Shown here piece by piece: positions 1 to 9,037 of a DNA stretch of 64,000 nucleotides (the first letter of the stretch is position 1; every line of letters starts with the position of its first letter). The position numbers were made by a program, and so were the translations under genes. The stretch is from contig CAJANL010000043.1 in the NCBI GenBank assembly GCA_903941105.1, forward strand, positions 1-64,000. Direction: 5' to 3'. Below the pieces are notes generated by a model. The model was not told where the DNA came from. It saw only the letters and a program-made list of their open reading frames with translations, and did not search any database. Source of the stretch: an uncultured Rhodospirillaceae bacterium. Its GTDB lineage: Bacteria; Pseudomonadota; Alphaproteobacteria; Rhodospirillales; Magnetospirillaceae.

Positions 1-79
1 AGTGTTGCATCAACGAGAAGATCGGCAGGCGATCCTCAATCCAGTTGACGACCTTGTTGTTGCTCTTGAAGCCGCTCAT
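1..79 (-). CDS. petB: Cytochrome b of the bc1 complex, N-terminal fragment
   Basis: The reverse strand from base 79 reads ATG and gives a start of the form MSGFKSNNKVVNWIEDRLPI, then FSLMQH, before running off the window edge. This matches the N-terminus typical of alphaproteobacterial cytochrome b, the membrane subunit that carries the two b hemes and oxidises ubiquinol. It lies 11 bases downstream of the petA stop on the same strand, which is the usual petABC order. Only 26 codons are visible, so the identification rests on this N-terminal signature and the context. Confidence 0.85.
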   Translation of the reverse strand, partial: MSGFKSNNKVVNWIEDRLPIFSLMQH

Positions 80-90
80 GGGTCGCCCTC

Positions 91-645
91 TCAGCCGATG
101 CGGATCGCGGTATCGCCGGTGAAGGCGTAGGGCGGCACCGGCAGGTTAAGGGGCGCGGGGCCCTTGCGGATGCGTCCCGAGGTATCGTAGTGCGAGCCAT
201 GGCAGGGGCAGAACCAGCCGCCGAAGTCGCCCTTCGGATCGGCCGCCTTCTGGCCCAGCGGCACGCAACCCAGATGGGTGCAGACGCCCACCAGGATCAG
301 CCACTCCGCCTTCTTGACCCGCGTGGCGTCCTTCTGCGGCTCGCGCATGTCGGCGCCGTCGTCCTTGACCGCGGCCGAGATCTCCTCGGCGGTGCGATGC
401 CGGACGAATACCGGCTTGCCCTGCCACACTACGGTGACTGACTGGCCCGCCTGGATGGAGGAAAGATCGACGTCGGTAGTGGACAGCGCCAAAGTGTCGG
501 CGGCCGGGTTCATGCTGTGCACGAACGGCCACAGGGCGATACCCGTGCCTGCAACGCCTAAAGCGGAGGTAGCATACAGCAGGAAGTCCCGCCGCGTCTG
601 TCCGTCCACCGGCGAAGGCTGGGCATGCGTAGCCTGATCAGCCAT
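91..645 (-). CDS. petA: Ubiquinol-cytochrome c reductase Rieske iron-sulfur subunit
   Basis: The Rieske protein passes electrons from ubiquinol to cytochrome c1 in the periplasmic part of the bc1 complex. The 184-residue product has a twin-arginine start (TRRDF, residues 17-21) followed by a hydrophobic anchor to about residue 45. The two [2Fe-2S] boxes are CTHLGC at 122-127 and CPCHGSHYD at 146-154, supplying the two Cys and two His ligands plus the disulfide cysteines. Length is normal for the family. It begins the petABC operon; cytochrome b follows after 11 bases. The 150-base AT-rich gap upstream, shared with the divergent trmL, should hold its promoter. Confidence 0.97.
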   Translation of the reverse strand: MADQATHAQPSPVDGQTRRDFLLYATSALGVAGTGIALWPFVHSMNPAADTLALSTTDVDLSSIQAGQSVTVVWQGKPVFVRHRTAEEISAAVKDDGADMREPQKDATRVKKAEWLILVGVCTHLGCVPLGQKAADPKGDFGGWFCPCHGSHYDTSGRIRKGPAPLNLPVPPYAFTGDTAIRIG

Positions 646-795
646 AACTTAACCCTCTTGTTGGCCCGCGAAAGCGGCACTATTAACCACAACGGAAGCC
701 ATGATTCAACAGATGAGTCAAGCCGAATGAGAAAACCCTAATATAATATTTGACCAATAAGACGGGGCCGTCCCCGCCCAAAAGGGCAGTATCAC

Positions 796-1299
796 TTGAT
801 CCGCCACCAAAAACCCCTCCGTTTAGCCCTATTCCAGCCTGATATCCCCCAGAATGCCGGCACGTTGCTACGCCTTTCGACCTGTTTTGGCCTGCCGGTG
901 GACATAGTCGAGCCCTGCGGTTTTGTCTTTTCCGACACCAAACTGCGGCGGGCCGGCATGGATTACCTCGACCGCGCCCAGGTGGTGCGGCATTCTTCGT
1001 GGCAGGCCTTCGCCGCCACCCTGGCCGGGCAGAAGCGGCGGCTGGTCCTTTTGACCACGGCGGGCGAGACGCGATACGACCTCTTCCCCTTCGCGCCCGG
1101 TGATACCATCATGGTCGGGCGCGAGAGCGCCGGGGTGCCGCCCGAGGTGGCCGCCGCGGCGGGAGCGCGCCTGCGCATCGCCATGGTCCCGGGGGCGCGC
1201 TCGCTGAACGTGGCGTTGGCCGCCGCCATGGTGGTGGGCGAAGCGTTGCGGCAACTGAGTGCCTATCCGGCCGAGATCGAACAAGGAGAGCCCCAATGA
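796..1299 (+). CDS. trmL: tRNA (cytidine(34)-2'-O)-methyltransferase
   Basis: This SPOUT-fold enzyme methylates the 2'-OH of the wobble base in certain leucine tRNAs using S-adenosylmethionine. The 167-residue product carries the family signatures: an N-terminal PDIPQNAGTLLRL segment, VGRESAGVPPEV near residue 110, and the SAM-binding trefoil-knot end SLNVALAAAMVVGE. The only start that keeps the conserved N-terminus is a TTG at 796, with a weak AGGG upstream; no ATG is available. Its stop overlaps the next gene's start by four bases (ATGA), so the two are probably cotranslated. It is divergent from petA. Confidence 0.93.
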   Translation: MIRHQKPLRLALFQPDIPQNAGTLLRLSTCFGLPVDIVEPCGFVFSDTKLRRAGMDYLDRAQVVRHSSWQAFAATLAGQKRRLVLLTTAGETRYDLFPFAPGDTIMVGRESAGVPPEVAAAAGARLRIAMVPGARSLNVALAAAMVVGEALRQLSAYPAEIEQGEPQ

Positions 1300-1991
1300 C
1301 CGACGCCGCCCGCCACTATGACGCCGATCGGGCGGCGGCCTATGACCGTCGGATCCGCCAGGCCATCCCCGGCTACGAGGCGCTGCACTTCCTGTCCTGC
1401 ATGGTGGTCGCCGAGGCCACCGCCGGCCGCGGCCGCGCCCTGGTGGTGGGGGCCGGCACCGGCGTCGAATGCGTGGCGCTGGCGCAAAGCTGTCCCGCCC
1501 TGCATGTGGTGGGGGTCGACCCCTCCACCGAGATGCTGGCCATCGCCGAGCACAAGGTGGCGGCGCACGACCTCACCGAGCGGGTCCGCCTTTACCCGTC
1601 ACGGGTCTCGGGACTGCCCAGGTTCGAGCCGTTCGACGGCGCCACCCTGCTGCTGGTGCTGCACTTCCTGCCCGATGATGGCGCCAAGCAGACCCTGCTG
1701 ACCGAGATCGCCGATCACCTCAAGCCGGGCGCGTCCCTGGTGCTGGCCGACCTGTTCGCCGACCCGGCGGAGGACTGGCAGACGCGTCAGCGCGCCTGGT
1801 GGCGCCATCTGCAACTGGCATCCGGCATCCCCGAGGCCGAGGTGGACAAGGGCTTCCGCCACGTCGACCGCGACATCTTCCCGGTCACCGAAACCCGCCT
1901 GGCAGACCTGCTCGACGCCGCCGGCTTCGGCCCGCCGCAAAACTTCTTCCGCGCGCTGTGCTTCGGCGGCTGGGTGGCGCGGCGGAATTAG
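1296..1991 (+). CDS. Class I SAM-dependent methyltransferase
   Basis: The 231-residue product has the Rossmann motif I ALVVGAGTGVECVALA (about 48-63), an acidic motif II VVGVDPSTEML, and a motif-IV-like TLLLVLHFLPDD, so it is a soluble SAM-dependent methyltransferase. The substrate cannot be told from sequence. It starts inside the stop of trmL (ATGA overlap), which suggests a two-gene transcription unit. It ends 12 bases before the convergent M48 peptidase gene. Confidence 0.8.
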   Translation: MTDAARHYDADRAAAYDRRIRQAIPGYEALHFLSCMVVAEATAGRGRALVVGAGTGVECVALAQSCPALHVVGVDPSTEMLAIAEHKVAAHDLTERVRLYPSRVSGLPRFEPFDGATLLLVLHFLPDDGAKQTLLTEIADHLKPGASLVLADLFADPAEDWQTRQRAWWRHLQLASGIPEAEVDKGFRHVDRDIFPVTETRLADLLDAAGFGPPQNFFRALCFGGWVARRN

Positions 1992-2003
1992 CCTCCCGCG
2001 CTC

Positions 2004-3437
2004 CTACTCCACCAGCTTCACCCTCTGCCCCGGCTTCAACTGGTCGCCCGGGTGCAAGCCATTCAGCGCCTGGAAGCGCTCCAGGCGGAAGTGGTCGAAG
2101 GGCAGGCGCTCGGCCAGCTTTTCCACCGTGTCGCCGGGCTTCACCGCCACCACCTTGATGCGGGCGGGATGGGCCGCCGCCTTTTCCTCGGGCGTCAGTC
2201 CGTGGAAGCTGTAGGTGGTGCGCTTGAAGTCCTCGATATGCTGGGCGGTGACCCGGGGCGGGGTGAGAAACATCAGCCGCCACGCCGAACTGCCGTGCTG
2301 GATGGCCACCAGGCGGGCGTCCAGGGTGCCCTTGCTGGTCTCGACCCGCGCCGATGCGGTGGCGGCCTCGAAGCCGTTGATGGTGATGCTCTCCACCTGG
2401 GAGAGCTTCAGCCCCTTGGCCCACTGGTGCTGGAGATAGCTGGCCGGACCGGCGGTGGCGTCGCGGCCCTGGTCGAAGCGGATCAGCGAGCCGTCGTCAT
2501 GGCTGGCGGTCACCGCCTTGGCGCCATTGACAAGGCGGAAGCCGGGCGGCACCTCGAAGCCGATGCCCAGCGGGGCATGCAGGAACACCCGCCCATGCGT
2601 CACCCCTTCGGCGGGGTCGTCGCCGTAGATCATGCCGTTGACCCGCGCCAGATACTGCTCGGTGCCGAGGGCGCCGTGGGGAAACTCGTTCTTGACCGCC
2701 TCGGCGGTGGCCTGGATGCGTTCTATGGCGCGCGGGTGGCTGGCCATCATGTGGAACTCATCCACCGCGTCGGGCGAGCGCCCGGCCAGCAGCGCCTCCA
2801 GCCGGGAGTGGTCGCGCATGCGGCTGAACATGGAACTCATGGCATGGGGGTCGTAGCCCGCCTTGGCCATGTAGCGCATGCCCAGCGCGTCCGCCTCGCT
2901 TTCATTGTCGCGCGAAAACCCCTGCAGATAGGCCGAGGCCCCCAGCGATGCCACCTGCCCGACCCCGGGCACTCCCACCACCGCCCCCAGCACCGTCGTC
3001 AGCACGTTGGCGGCCATGGCGCGGGTATAACGCTGGCCGGTGTGCTGGGCGGTGACGTGGCCGATCTCGTGGCCGATCACGCCGGCCAGTTCGGCCTCGT
3101 TGCCGGCCACCGCGATCAGGCCGCGGGTGATGTAGACATAGCCGCCGGGCAGCGCCATGGCGTTGAAGATAGTGCTGTTGAGCACGGTGAAGCGGAATTC
3201 GGCGTTGGGGGTCTCGCTCTGGCGCACCAGGCGCTGGCCGATGCCGGCGACCCAGGCCTGCAGTTCAGGATCGTCATAGGCGCCGCCGAATTCCTTGAGG
3301 ATGCTGGGATGGGCCTCGGCGCCCATCTGCCGCTCCTCCTGCGACGACACCATGTTGAGGTTGGTGGAGCCGGTACCGGGCGCCACCTGGCAGCCCCCCA
3401 GGGCCAACAGTGAAAGCAGGACGACGAGACGGCGCAT
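2004..3437 (-). CDS. M48-family metalloprotease lipoprotein with C-terminal LysM domain
   Basis: Probable envelope quality-control protease of the BepA/YfgC kind. The chosen ATG at 3437 has a strong GGGGGAG six bases upstream; a TTG two codons earlier is less likely. The 477-residue product begins with a lipoprotein signal ending LALGGC, so Cys16 would be lipidated. The zinc motif HEIGH lies at about 123-127, with a third ligand in ESEADALG downstream. The last 50 residues (VKPGDTVEKLAERL, then LKPGQRVKLVE) form a LysM peptidoglycan-binding domain. BepA proteins usually end in TPR repeats, so the LysM ending points to a cell-wall-tethered variant. No obvious operon partner. Confidence 0.9.
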   Translation of the reverse strand: MRRLVVLLSLLALGGCQVAPGTGSTNLNMVSSQEERQMGAEAHPSILKEFGGAYDDPELQAWVAGIGQRLVRQSETPNAEFRFTVLNSTIFNAMALPGGYVYITRGLIAVAGNEAELAGVIGHEIGHVTAQHTGQRYTRAMAANVLTTVLGAVVGVPGVGQVASLGASAYLQGFSRDNESEADALGMRYMAKAGYDPHAMSSMFSRMRDHSRLEALLAGRSPDAVDEFHMMASHPRAIERIQATAEAVKNEFPHGALGTEQYLARVNGMIYGDDPAEGVTHGRVFLHAPLGIGFEVPPGFRLVNGAKAVTASHDDGSLIRFDQGRDATAGPASYLQHQWAKGLKLSQVESITINGFEAATASARVETSKGTLDARLVAIQHGSSAWRLMFLTPPRVTAQHIEDFKRTTYSFHGLTPEEKAAAHPARIKVVAVKPGDTVEKLAERLPFDHFRLERFQALNGLHPGDQLKPGQRVKLVE

Positions 3438-3479
3438 CGGCAACTCCCCCCAGGCACACCAGCGGCAACGATAGTAATG

Positions 3480-4682
3480 CTACCCCCTGGCGCGCGCCAG
3501 CAGGTGATAGGCGGCCAGGGCTCCCAGGCCCATCACCATCACCACCGCCGCCAGCGGCCGGGTGCTGCCGTCGAACAGGTTGGCCACCAGCCAGCCGCAG
3601 GCCGAGCCCCACAGGATCTGCACGAAGCCGAGGCCGGCCGAGGCGACGCCCGCCATCTGCGGAAAGGGCGCGATGGCCGCGGCGGTGCAGTTGGGCAGCA
3701 CCAAGGCCGAGGACAGGAAGAACAGCATCATGGGCAGCAGCACCGCCGGCAGGCTGGAGACCCCGCTGAACGCCAGCCCGGCCAGGACCAGGCCCGAGCC
3801 GGCGCATCCCAGGGTGCCGGCGGTGACCATGCGCTGGAAGCCGATCCTCGCGGTCAGCCGGCCGGCGAGGAAACCGCCGGCGATATAGCCCGCCACCACC
3901 ACGGCGAAGCCCAGGCCGAACCACTGCACCGGCAGGCCCAGCACGTCGATCAGCACGAAGGACGAGGCCGAGATGAAGGTGAACATGCCGCCGAACGCCA
4001 TGGCCACCGTCAGCACGCAGCCGAGAAAGTGCCGGTCGCGGAACACCAGGGCGTAATTGCCCAGCAGGCGCCCGGGCGACAGGGCATGGCGATCGGGGTG
4101 CGGATTGGTCTCGGCCAGCAGCCTATTGACCGCCAGCCCCAGCCCCAGCCCGAACAGCAGCAGCAGCACGAAATTGGCCTGCCAGCCGAACAGGGCATGA
4201 CACCAGCCGCCGGCGATGGGGGCGAGGAACGGCGCCAGTGCCATGGCCGAGGCCATGTAGCTCATCACCCGGGCGGCCTCGTTGCGGGGATAGACGTCGC
4301 GCACCACGGCCCGACCGACCACCGGACCGCAGCAGGCGCCCACCGCCTGCAGCACGCGGCCGGCGATCAGGATCTCGATGGTGGGCGAAAAGACGCAGAC
4401 GACGGTGCCGGCGAGGTAGACCCCGATGCCGCCGAGGATCACCCGGCGCCGGCCGAAGCGGTCGGACAGCGGCCCGTAGACCAGCTGCATCACCGCGAAA
4501 CCGGCCAGGAAGCCGGACAGGGTGAGTTGCACCGTGGCGGCATCGGTGCGGAAGGCCCGCGCCATGTCGGGTAGCGAGGCGAGATAGAGGTCGGTGGACA
4601 CCGGCCCGAACGCCACCAGGCAGGTCAGCAGCACCGCCATGGCGAACGACCCGGGCGCCAGCCGGCGGGAAGACTCGGTCAT
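3480..4682 (-). CDS. Bcr/CflA-type multidrug efflux MFS transporter
   Basis: The 400-residue protein has about twelve hydrophobic segments and major facilitator loop signatures: GPLSDRFGRRRVILGG in the cytoplasmic loop after helix 2, and the early FGPVSTDLYLASLPDMA, which is characteristic of the Bcr/CflA drug:proton antiporter subgroup. It probably exports a small drug-like molecule from the inner membrane; the substrate is unknown. It lies 36 bases beyond the M48 gene start on the same strand, but there is no sign that they work together. Confidence 0.88.
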   Translation of the reverse strand: MTESSRRLAPGSFAMAVLLTCLVAFGPVSTDLYLASLPDMARAFRTDAATVQLTLSGFLAGFAVMQLVYGPLSDRFGRRRVILGGIGVYLAGTVVCVFSPTIEILIAGRVLQAVGACCGPVVGRAVVRDVYPRNEAARVMSYMASAMALAPFLAPIAGGWCHALFGWQANFVLLLLFGLGLGLAVNRLLAETNPHPDRHALSPGRLLGNYALVFRDRHFLGCVLTVAMAFGGMFTFISASSFVLIDVLGLPVQWFGLGFAVVVAGYIAGGFLAGRLTARIGFQRMVTAGTLGCAGSGLVLAGLAFSGVSSLPAVLLPMMLFFLSSALVLPNCTAAAIAPFPQMAGVASAGLGFVQILWGSACGWLVANLFDGSTRPLAAVVMVMGLGALAAYHLLARARG

Positions 4683-4736
4683 GCCGTGCTCATAGCACGG
4701 AATGCCGCGTCCAGGGTGTGTTTCGTGTCGGCGCCG

Positions 4737-7700
4737 TCACCGCGCCCCGGCCGCCTTGAGGCAGCGGTCCACCCACTGCCGGGTCAGCCGTTCCGAGGTG
4801 TTGTTCTGCGACAGGCGGTCGCCCAGGCTGCGAAAGTCGACGTGGTCGAGCGGCTGGTCCTGGTTGAAGCAGGTGAACACCACCGTCTCCTCGCCGGTCA
4901 CCGGGTCGCGGTGACGCTGCAGGCACTGGGCACAGACCTCCTTCATCATGCATTGCATGGGCGAGTTGATGGAGCCCACCGCCACGTGGCCGGGCTTGAA
5001 CAACGCCGCCAGCCGGTGGTGGCGGGCATGGGCCACCGCCGCCATCATGCGGTCGGAGCCGATGGCCACCACCCGGTCGACCTCGGGCAGCGCAATGACC
5101 GCCTCGCCCAGCCGGCCCTCGCCATAGGCCGCCATGGCCTCGACGATGTTGCCGACGAAGGTCCTGTCGCCGGGGCGATCCGGGATGAACGGTTCGCCCT
5201 TGTCGACGCACCACACCACCACGTCGGCGGCGGCCTCGATCTCGGCCAGCTTGAAGCGGTCGTGGGCGTTCTTGTAGCCGGCGAAGTAGAGTACCCGGTT
5301 GCCGGCGGCCCGCATGGCCTGGCCGATGGAGAACAGCACCGCGTTGCCGAGCCCGCCACCGGCCAGCAGCACCGTCTCGTCGGCGGGGATCTCGGTGGGA
5401 GCGCCGGTCGGCCCCATCAGCACCACCGGCTCGCCCGGCGGCAGCAGCACGCAGAGGTCGGAGGAACCGCCCATTTCCAGCACGATCAGGCCGACCAGCC
5501 CCCGCTCCTCGTCGGTCCAGGCGCCGGTCAGGGCGATGCCCTCCATGGCCAGGGTGGTGCCGTCCACCCGCCGCGACAGGGTCTCGAAGTTCTGCAGGCG
5601 GTAGAACTGGCCCGGCTCGAAGGCCCGCGCCGCCAGGGGGGCGCGCACCACCACCTCGACGATGGTCGGCGTCAGGCGGTTGACCGCGTGCACGGTGGCG
5701 CGCAATCCATCGTTGAGGCGGCGGAACAGGTCCTCGGCCGCGATGGGCGAGGCCGGACGGGCCATCAGCCGACGGGTGACCACCGGGTGGCCCTGCTTGG
5801 CGCTGGCCATGGCCGAGACCACGTTGCCGGCATAGCTGGGATGCAGGTCGCCGAAGAAGCTCACCGTCTGGCCCAGCCCGTCCACATGCATCAGCACCTG
5901 CGGCACCTCGGGCTTGGCGAAGCGTTCCGGGGTGACCGGGTTGCCGTCCTCGTCGGTGGCCTGGAAGAACTTGCCGTCGAGGCGGATGCCGCCGCGCTCG
6001 CGGGCCAGCACAGTGTTGGGCACGGTGCCGGCCGCCACCAGGATGCCACGCGCCGGCAGCACCCGTTCCACGCCCTCGGCATCCTTGACCCTGAGGCCGC
6101 TGGCGGCGCCGAAGCGGTCGACCTCCACCGCCAGGGGGGTGAGGCCCTCGGCGAAGACGATGCCCTCCTCCAGCGCCTTGTTGATCTCCTCGTGGTTGCG
6201 GTAGGCCGGGCTGTCCACCATGCGGCGGCGATAGGCCACGGTGGCGCCACCCCAGGCGTTCAACAGGTCGAGCACGCGCGGCTCGGGCTTGGCCTTCTCC
6301 AGGCGCAGGGCGCGGGCATGGGCGATGAATTCGTCGGCGATCAGCCGGTCCTCCTCGGACCAGCCGGCCCGCACCGCGTCGTCGCCGCGTTCGGCCACCA
6401 GGACTTCATAGCGGGAAAGGAACTTCTCCACCTGCACCGGGTAATAGGCCAGGGCCTCGGTGCAGGTGTCGATGGCGGTGAGGCCGCCGCCGATCACCAC
6501 CACCGGCAACCGCAGTTGCAGGTTGGCCAGGGTGTCGGCCCGCGCCGCCCCGGTCAGTTGCAGCCCCATCAGGAAGTCGGAGGCCTGCCGCACCCCCTTG
6601 GCCAACCCGTTGGGCAGCGCCAGGATGGTGGGCTTGCCGGCGCCCATGGACAGCGCCACATGGTCGAAGCCCAGGGCGAAGGCCGAGGTGAAGCTCAGCG
6701 TGCCGCCGAAACGTACGCCGCCCATCATGGTGAACTGCGCCCGGCGCTCCAGCAGCAGGCGGATGACCTTGAGGAAGTTCTTGTCCCAGCGCACCGTGAT
6801 GCCGTATTCGGCGACGCCGCCGAAGCCGGCCATGACGCGGCTGCCCAGCGGCTCCCACAGCTCGCGCACGTCGCGAACCGGGCGGAACTCGACGCGGCGG
6901 CCGAGCGGGTCGACCCCCGACAGCTCGGCCGGCAACGGTTCGATCTTGAGGCCGTCGACGGCGGCGACGGCGTGGCCGTCCTGCATCAGGTGATGCGCCA
7001 GGGTGAAGCCGGCCGGGCCGAGCCCCACCACCAGCACCTTGCGCCCGGTCGAGGCCCGCGGCAGCGGCCGGCGCAGGTTGAGCGGGTTCCAGCGGGTCAG
7101 CAGGCCGTAGATCTCGAAGCCGAACGGCAGTTCCAGCACGTCCTTGAGGGTGCGGGTCTCGGCCTGGGGCACGTCCACCGGCTCGCGGTTCTGGTTCTGA
7201 TAGATGCAGGCGGCCATGCAGTCGTTGCAGATGCGGTGGCCGGTGCCGGCCACCATGGGATTATCCACCACCGCCACCGCCAGCGCCGCCATGGCCAGCC
7301 CCTGGCCCTTGACCTCGTGCATCTCGGAGATGCGCTCCTCCAGCGGGCAGCCTTGCAGCGTCACCCCCACCGCATTGGATTTCAGCGCGCCGGTCTTCTT
7401 GTCGGTCATGCCCTTGGAGCAGCTGTCATTGTTCTGATGGTGGCACAGGATGCAATAGTTGACCTCGTCCAGCGCGCCCATCAGGTCGCAGCCGGAGTCG
7501 GTGAGAGCGAAGCCGTCGCGGGTCCGCAGGCTGTGCGGCGGCACCGCCACCAGGGCCAGCGGATCGTGCTTGGCCGGAACACGGAACAGCACGCCCTCGC
7601 CCCGCAGCACCCGGGCGGCGGCGTAGCGGGCGGCGAGCTTGAGGCGGTCGCCGTGGCTGGCCTCATCGTCGAGCCAGCCCAACACGGCGGTGGCGAAGGC

Positions 7701-8117
7701 CATTTCCGTCACCGACCCGCCCAATTCTGCCTGCAACTCGGCCTCCAGCGCGGCAAGGTCGAGGGTGGCGGCCTGATCGGGCTTGACCTCCTTGACGGCG
7801 CGGCGCTGCACGAAATGGCGTTTGGCGAGATAGAGCGGCGCCAGCGCCTGATGGCGGGCGCGCAATTCGGCGGCGGCGCTGCGGATACCGAACAGGGCGG
7901 CGAGGAAGTCGTCGAGCGCCGGTGCCAGCGCCACCAGCAGCTCGGCCTCGGTCTTGCCGCCCGGCGGCGCCTGACGGGCGACGAGCAGGCGGTGGCGCAA
8001 CTCGGGCTCCAACTCGGCCAGGAAAGTCTCGTCGACGCGCTCCAGCCCGGCTTGTTCGTAGAGATCGGCGAAAGTGATCCCGAAGCCAAAAGGGGGATGC
8101 GTCATGTCGGCACTCAT
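4737..8117 (-). CDS. Giant iron-sulfur flavoprotein: GltD-like pyridine nucleotide oxidoreductase fused to PyrK/FNR-like reductase
   Basis: A 1126-residue cytoplasmic redox protein. Residues 1-210 are a helical region I do not recognise. Cysteines at 222, 225, 233 and 257, then 297, 300 and 304 (CILCHHQNNDSC, CNDCMAAC), resemble the ferredoxin-like cluster region of GltD-type enzymes. FAD binding follows at VLVVGLGPAG (361-370) and NAD(P)H binding at VVVIGGGLTAIDT. The last 300 residues look like the ferredoxin-NADP reductase fold of PyrK, with four cysteines at about 1056, 1062, 1065 and 1083 that could hold a [2Fe-2S] cluster. The fusion would link two flavins through Fe-S centres, possibly for electron bifurcation or NADH/NADPH/ferredoxin exchange. 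That function is inference. It stands alone, with no glutamate synthase partner nearby. Confidence 0.78.
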   Translation of the reverse strand: MSADMTHPPFGFGITFADLYEQAGLERVDETFLAELEPELRHRLLVARQAPPGGKTEAELLVALAPALDDFLAALFGIRSAAAELRARHQALAPLYLAKRHFVQRRAVKEVKPDQAATLDLAALEAELQAELGGSVTEMAFATAVLGWLDDEASHGDRLKLAARYAAARVLRGEGVLFRVPAKHDPLALVAVPPHSLRTRDGFALTDSGCDLMGALDEVNYCILCHHQNNDSCSKGMTDKKTGALKSNAVGVTLQGCPLEERISEMHEVKGQGLAMAALAVAVVDNPMVAGTGHRICNDCMAACIYQNQNREPVDVPQAETRTLKDVLELPFGFEIYGLLTRWNPLNLRRPLPRASTGRKVLVVGLGPAGFTLAHHLMQDGHAVAAVDGLKIEPLPAELSGVDPLGRRVEFRPVRDVRELWEPLGSRVMAGFGGVAEYGITVRWDKNFLKVIRLLLERRAQFTMMGGVRFGGTLSFTSAFALGFDHVALSMGAGKPTILALPNGLAKGVRQASDFLMGLQLTGAARADTLANLQLRLPVVVIGGGLTAIDTCTEALAYYPVQVEKFLSRYEVLVAERGDDAVRAGWSEEDRLIADEFIAHARALRLEKAKPEPRVLDLLNAWGGATVAYRRRMVDSPAYRNHEEINKALEEGIVFAEGLTPLAVEVDRFGAASGLRVKDAEGVERVLPARGILVAAGTVPNTVLARERGGIRLDGKFFQATDEDGNPVTPERFAKPEVPQVLMHVDGLGQTVSFFGDLHPSYAGNVVSAMASAKQGHPVVTRRLMARPASPIAAEDLFRRLNDGLRATVHAVNRLTPTIVEVVVRAPLAARAFEPGQFYRLQNFETLSRRVDGTTLAMEGIALTGAWTDEERGLVGLIVLEMGGSSDLCVLLPPGEPVVLMGPTGAPTEIPADETVLLAGGGLGNAVLFSIGQAMRAAGNRVLYFAGYKNAHDRFKLAEIEAAADVVVWCVDKGEPFIPDRPGDRTFVGNIVEAMAAYGEGRLGEAVIALPEVDRVVAIGSDRMMAAVAHARHHRLAALFKPGHVAVGSINSPMQCMMKEVCAQCLQRHRDPVTGEETVVFTCFNQDQPLDHVDFRSLGDRLSQNNTSERLTRQWVDRCLKAAGAR

Positions 8118-8221
8118 TCTTTGGTTCCCATTCGAGTGTAGGATGCCACAAGCAATCGTTCCAGCGCCCGCTCGGCATATTCCCGGCGCCGCGCTAGATA
8201 TGTGGTATCGGCTAGTGTGAA

Positions 8222-9037
8222 ATGCGAAACAACAACAAATTTCTTGCGGGAATTATCGCGGCGCTGGTCGTGACGGCCGTTCCCGCCTTCGCCGAGACCA
8301 CGCTGGCCGGTCGGATCGAACAGGGCGGCATCGTGCAGGGCCGCACCGCGCCCGGTGTTCCGGTCACTCTCGACGGCCGCGCCGTGCCGGTGGACGGCGA
8401 GGGGCGCTTCCTGCTGGGGTTCGGCCGCGAGGCGGCGCCCGAGGCAACGCTGCGGGCCGGCGGCGAGACGCGGCGGCTGGCGGTCGCCCGGCGCGACTGG
8501 GATATCCAGCGCATCGAGGGACTGCCCAAGGACAAGGTGACGCCCGACCCGGCCCAGCTCGCCCGCATCAAGGCCGAGGCCGAACTGGTGGCGGCGCGGC
8601 GCGAGCGCGTCACCTTCACCGCCTTATTCCTGTCGGGACTGCTCCCGCCGGCCGAGGGGCGAATCTCGGGGGTGTTCGGCAGCCAACGCATCCTCAACGG
8701 CGAGGCCCGCGCCGCCCATTCCGGCACCGACATTGCCGCCCCACCCGGCGCCGCGGTCAAGAGTGTCGCCGAGGGCATGGTAACCCTGGCCGAGCCCGAC
8801 CTGTTCCTCACCGGCAAGACCGCCATGATCGACCATGGCCTGGGCCTGCAGACCGTCTATGCCCACCTGTCGCGCCTCGACGTCCGCGAGGGCCAGCGGG
8901 TGGTGGCGGGAGAGGTGATCGGCGCCGTCGGCGCCTCGGGCCGCGCCACCGGGCCGCACCTGCACTGGGGCGCCAGCTGGCTCGACGTCAGGCTCGACCC
9001 CGAGACGGTGATGGCGGTGTTGGGGAGCAAGCCTTAG
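8222..9037 (+). CDS. M23-family peptidase (LytM domain), exported
   Basis: The 271-residue protein opens with a Sec signal peptide (hydrophobic run ending near AVPAFA, residues 14-23). The C-terminal half has the M23/LytM zinc-site pattern HSGTD, an internal YAHLSRL, and GPHLHWG near the end, so all catalytic residues appear present. Such enzymes cut peptide cross-links in peptidoglycan, or act as division or secretion factors. Its stop overlaps the convergent downstream gene by four bases. Confidence 0.9.
   Translation: MRNNNKFLAGIIAALVVTAVPAFAETTLAGRIEQGGIVQGRTAPGVPVTLDGRAVPVDGEGRFLLGFGREAAPEATLRAGGETRRLAVARRDWDIQRIEGLPKDKVTPDPAQLARIKAEAELVAARRERVTFTALFLSGLLPPAEGRISGVFGSQRILNGEARAAHSGTDIAAPPGAAVKSVAEGMVTLAEPDLFLTGKTAMIDHGLGLQTVYAHLSRLDVREGQRVVAGEVIGAVGASGRATGPHLHWGASWLDVRLDPETVMAVLGSKP

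Noticed and set aside
4686-8141. Plus-strand open frame of 1151 codons
   Set aside because: Complete antisense shadow of the flavoprotein gene. The translation is His/Gly/Gln-rich with no domain, while the minus frame has cofactor motifs.
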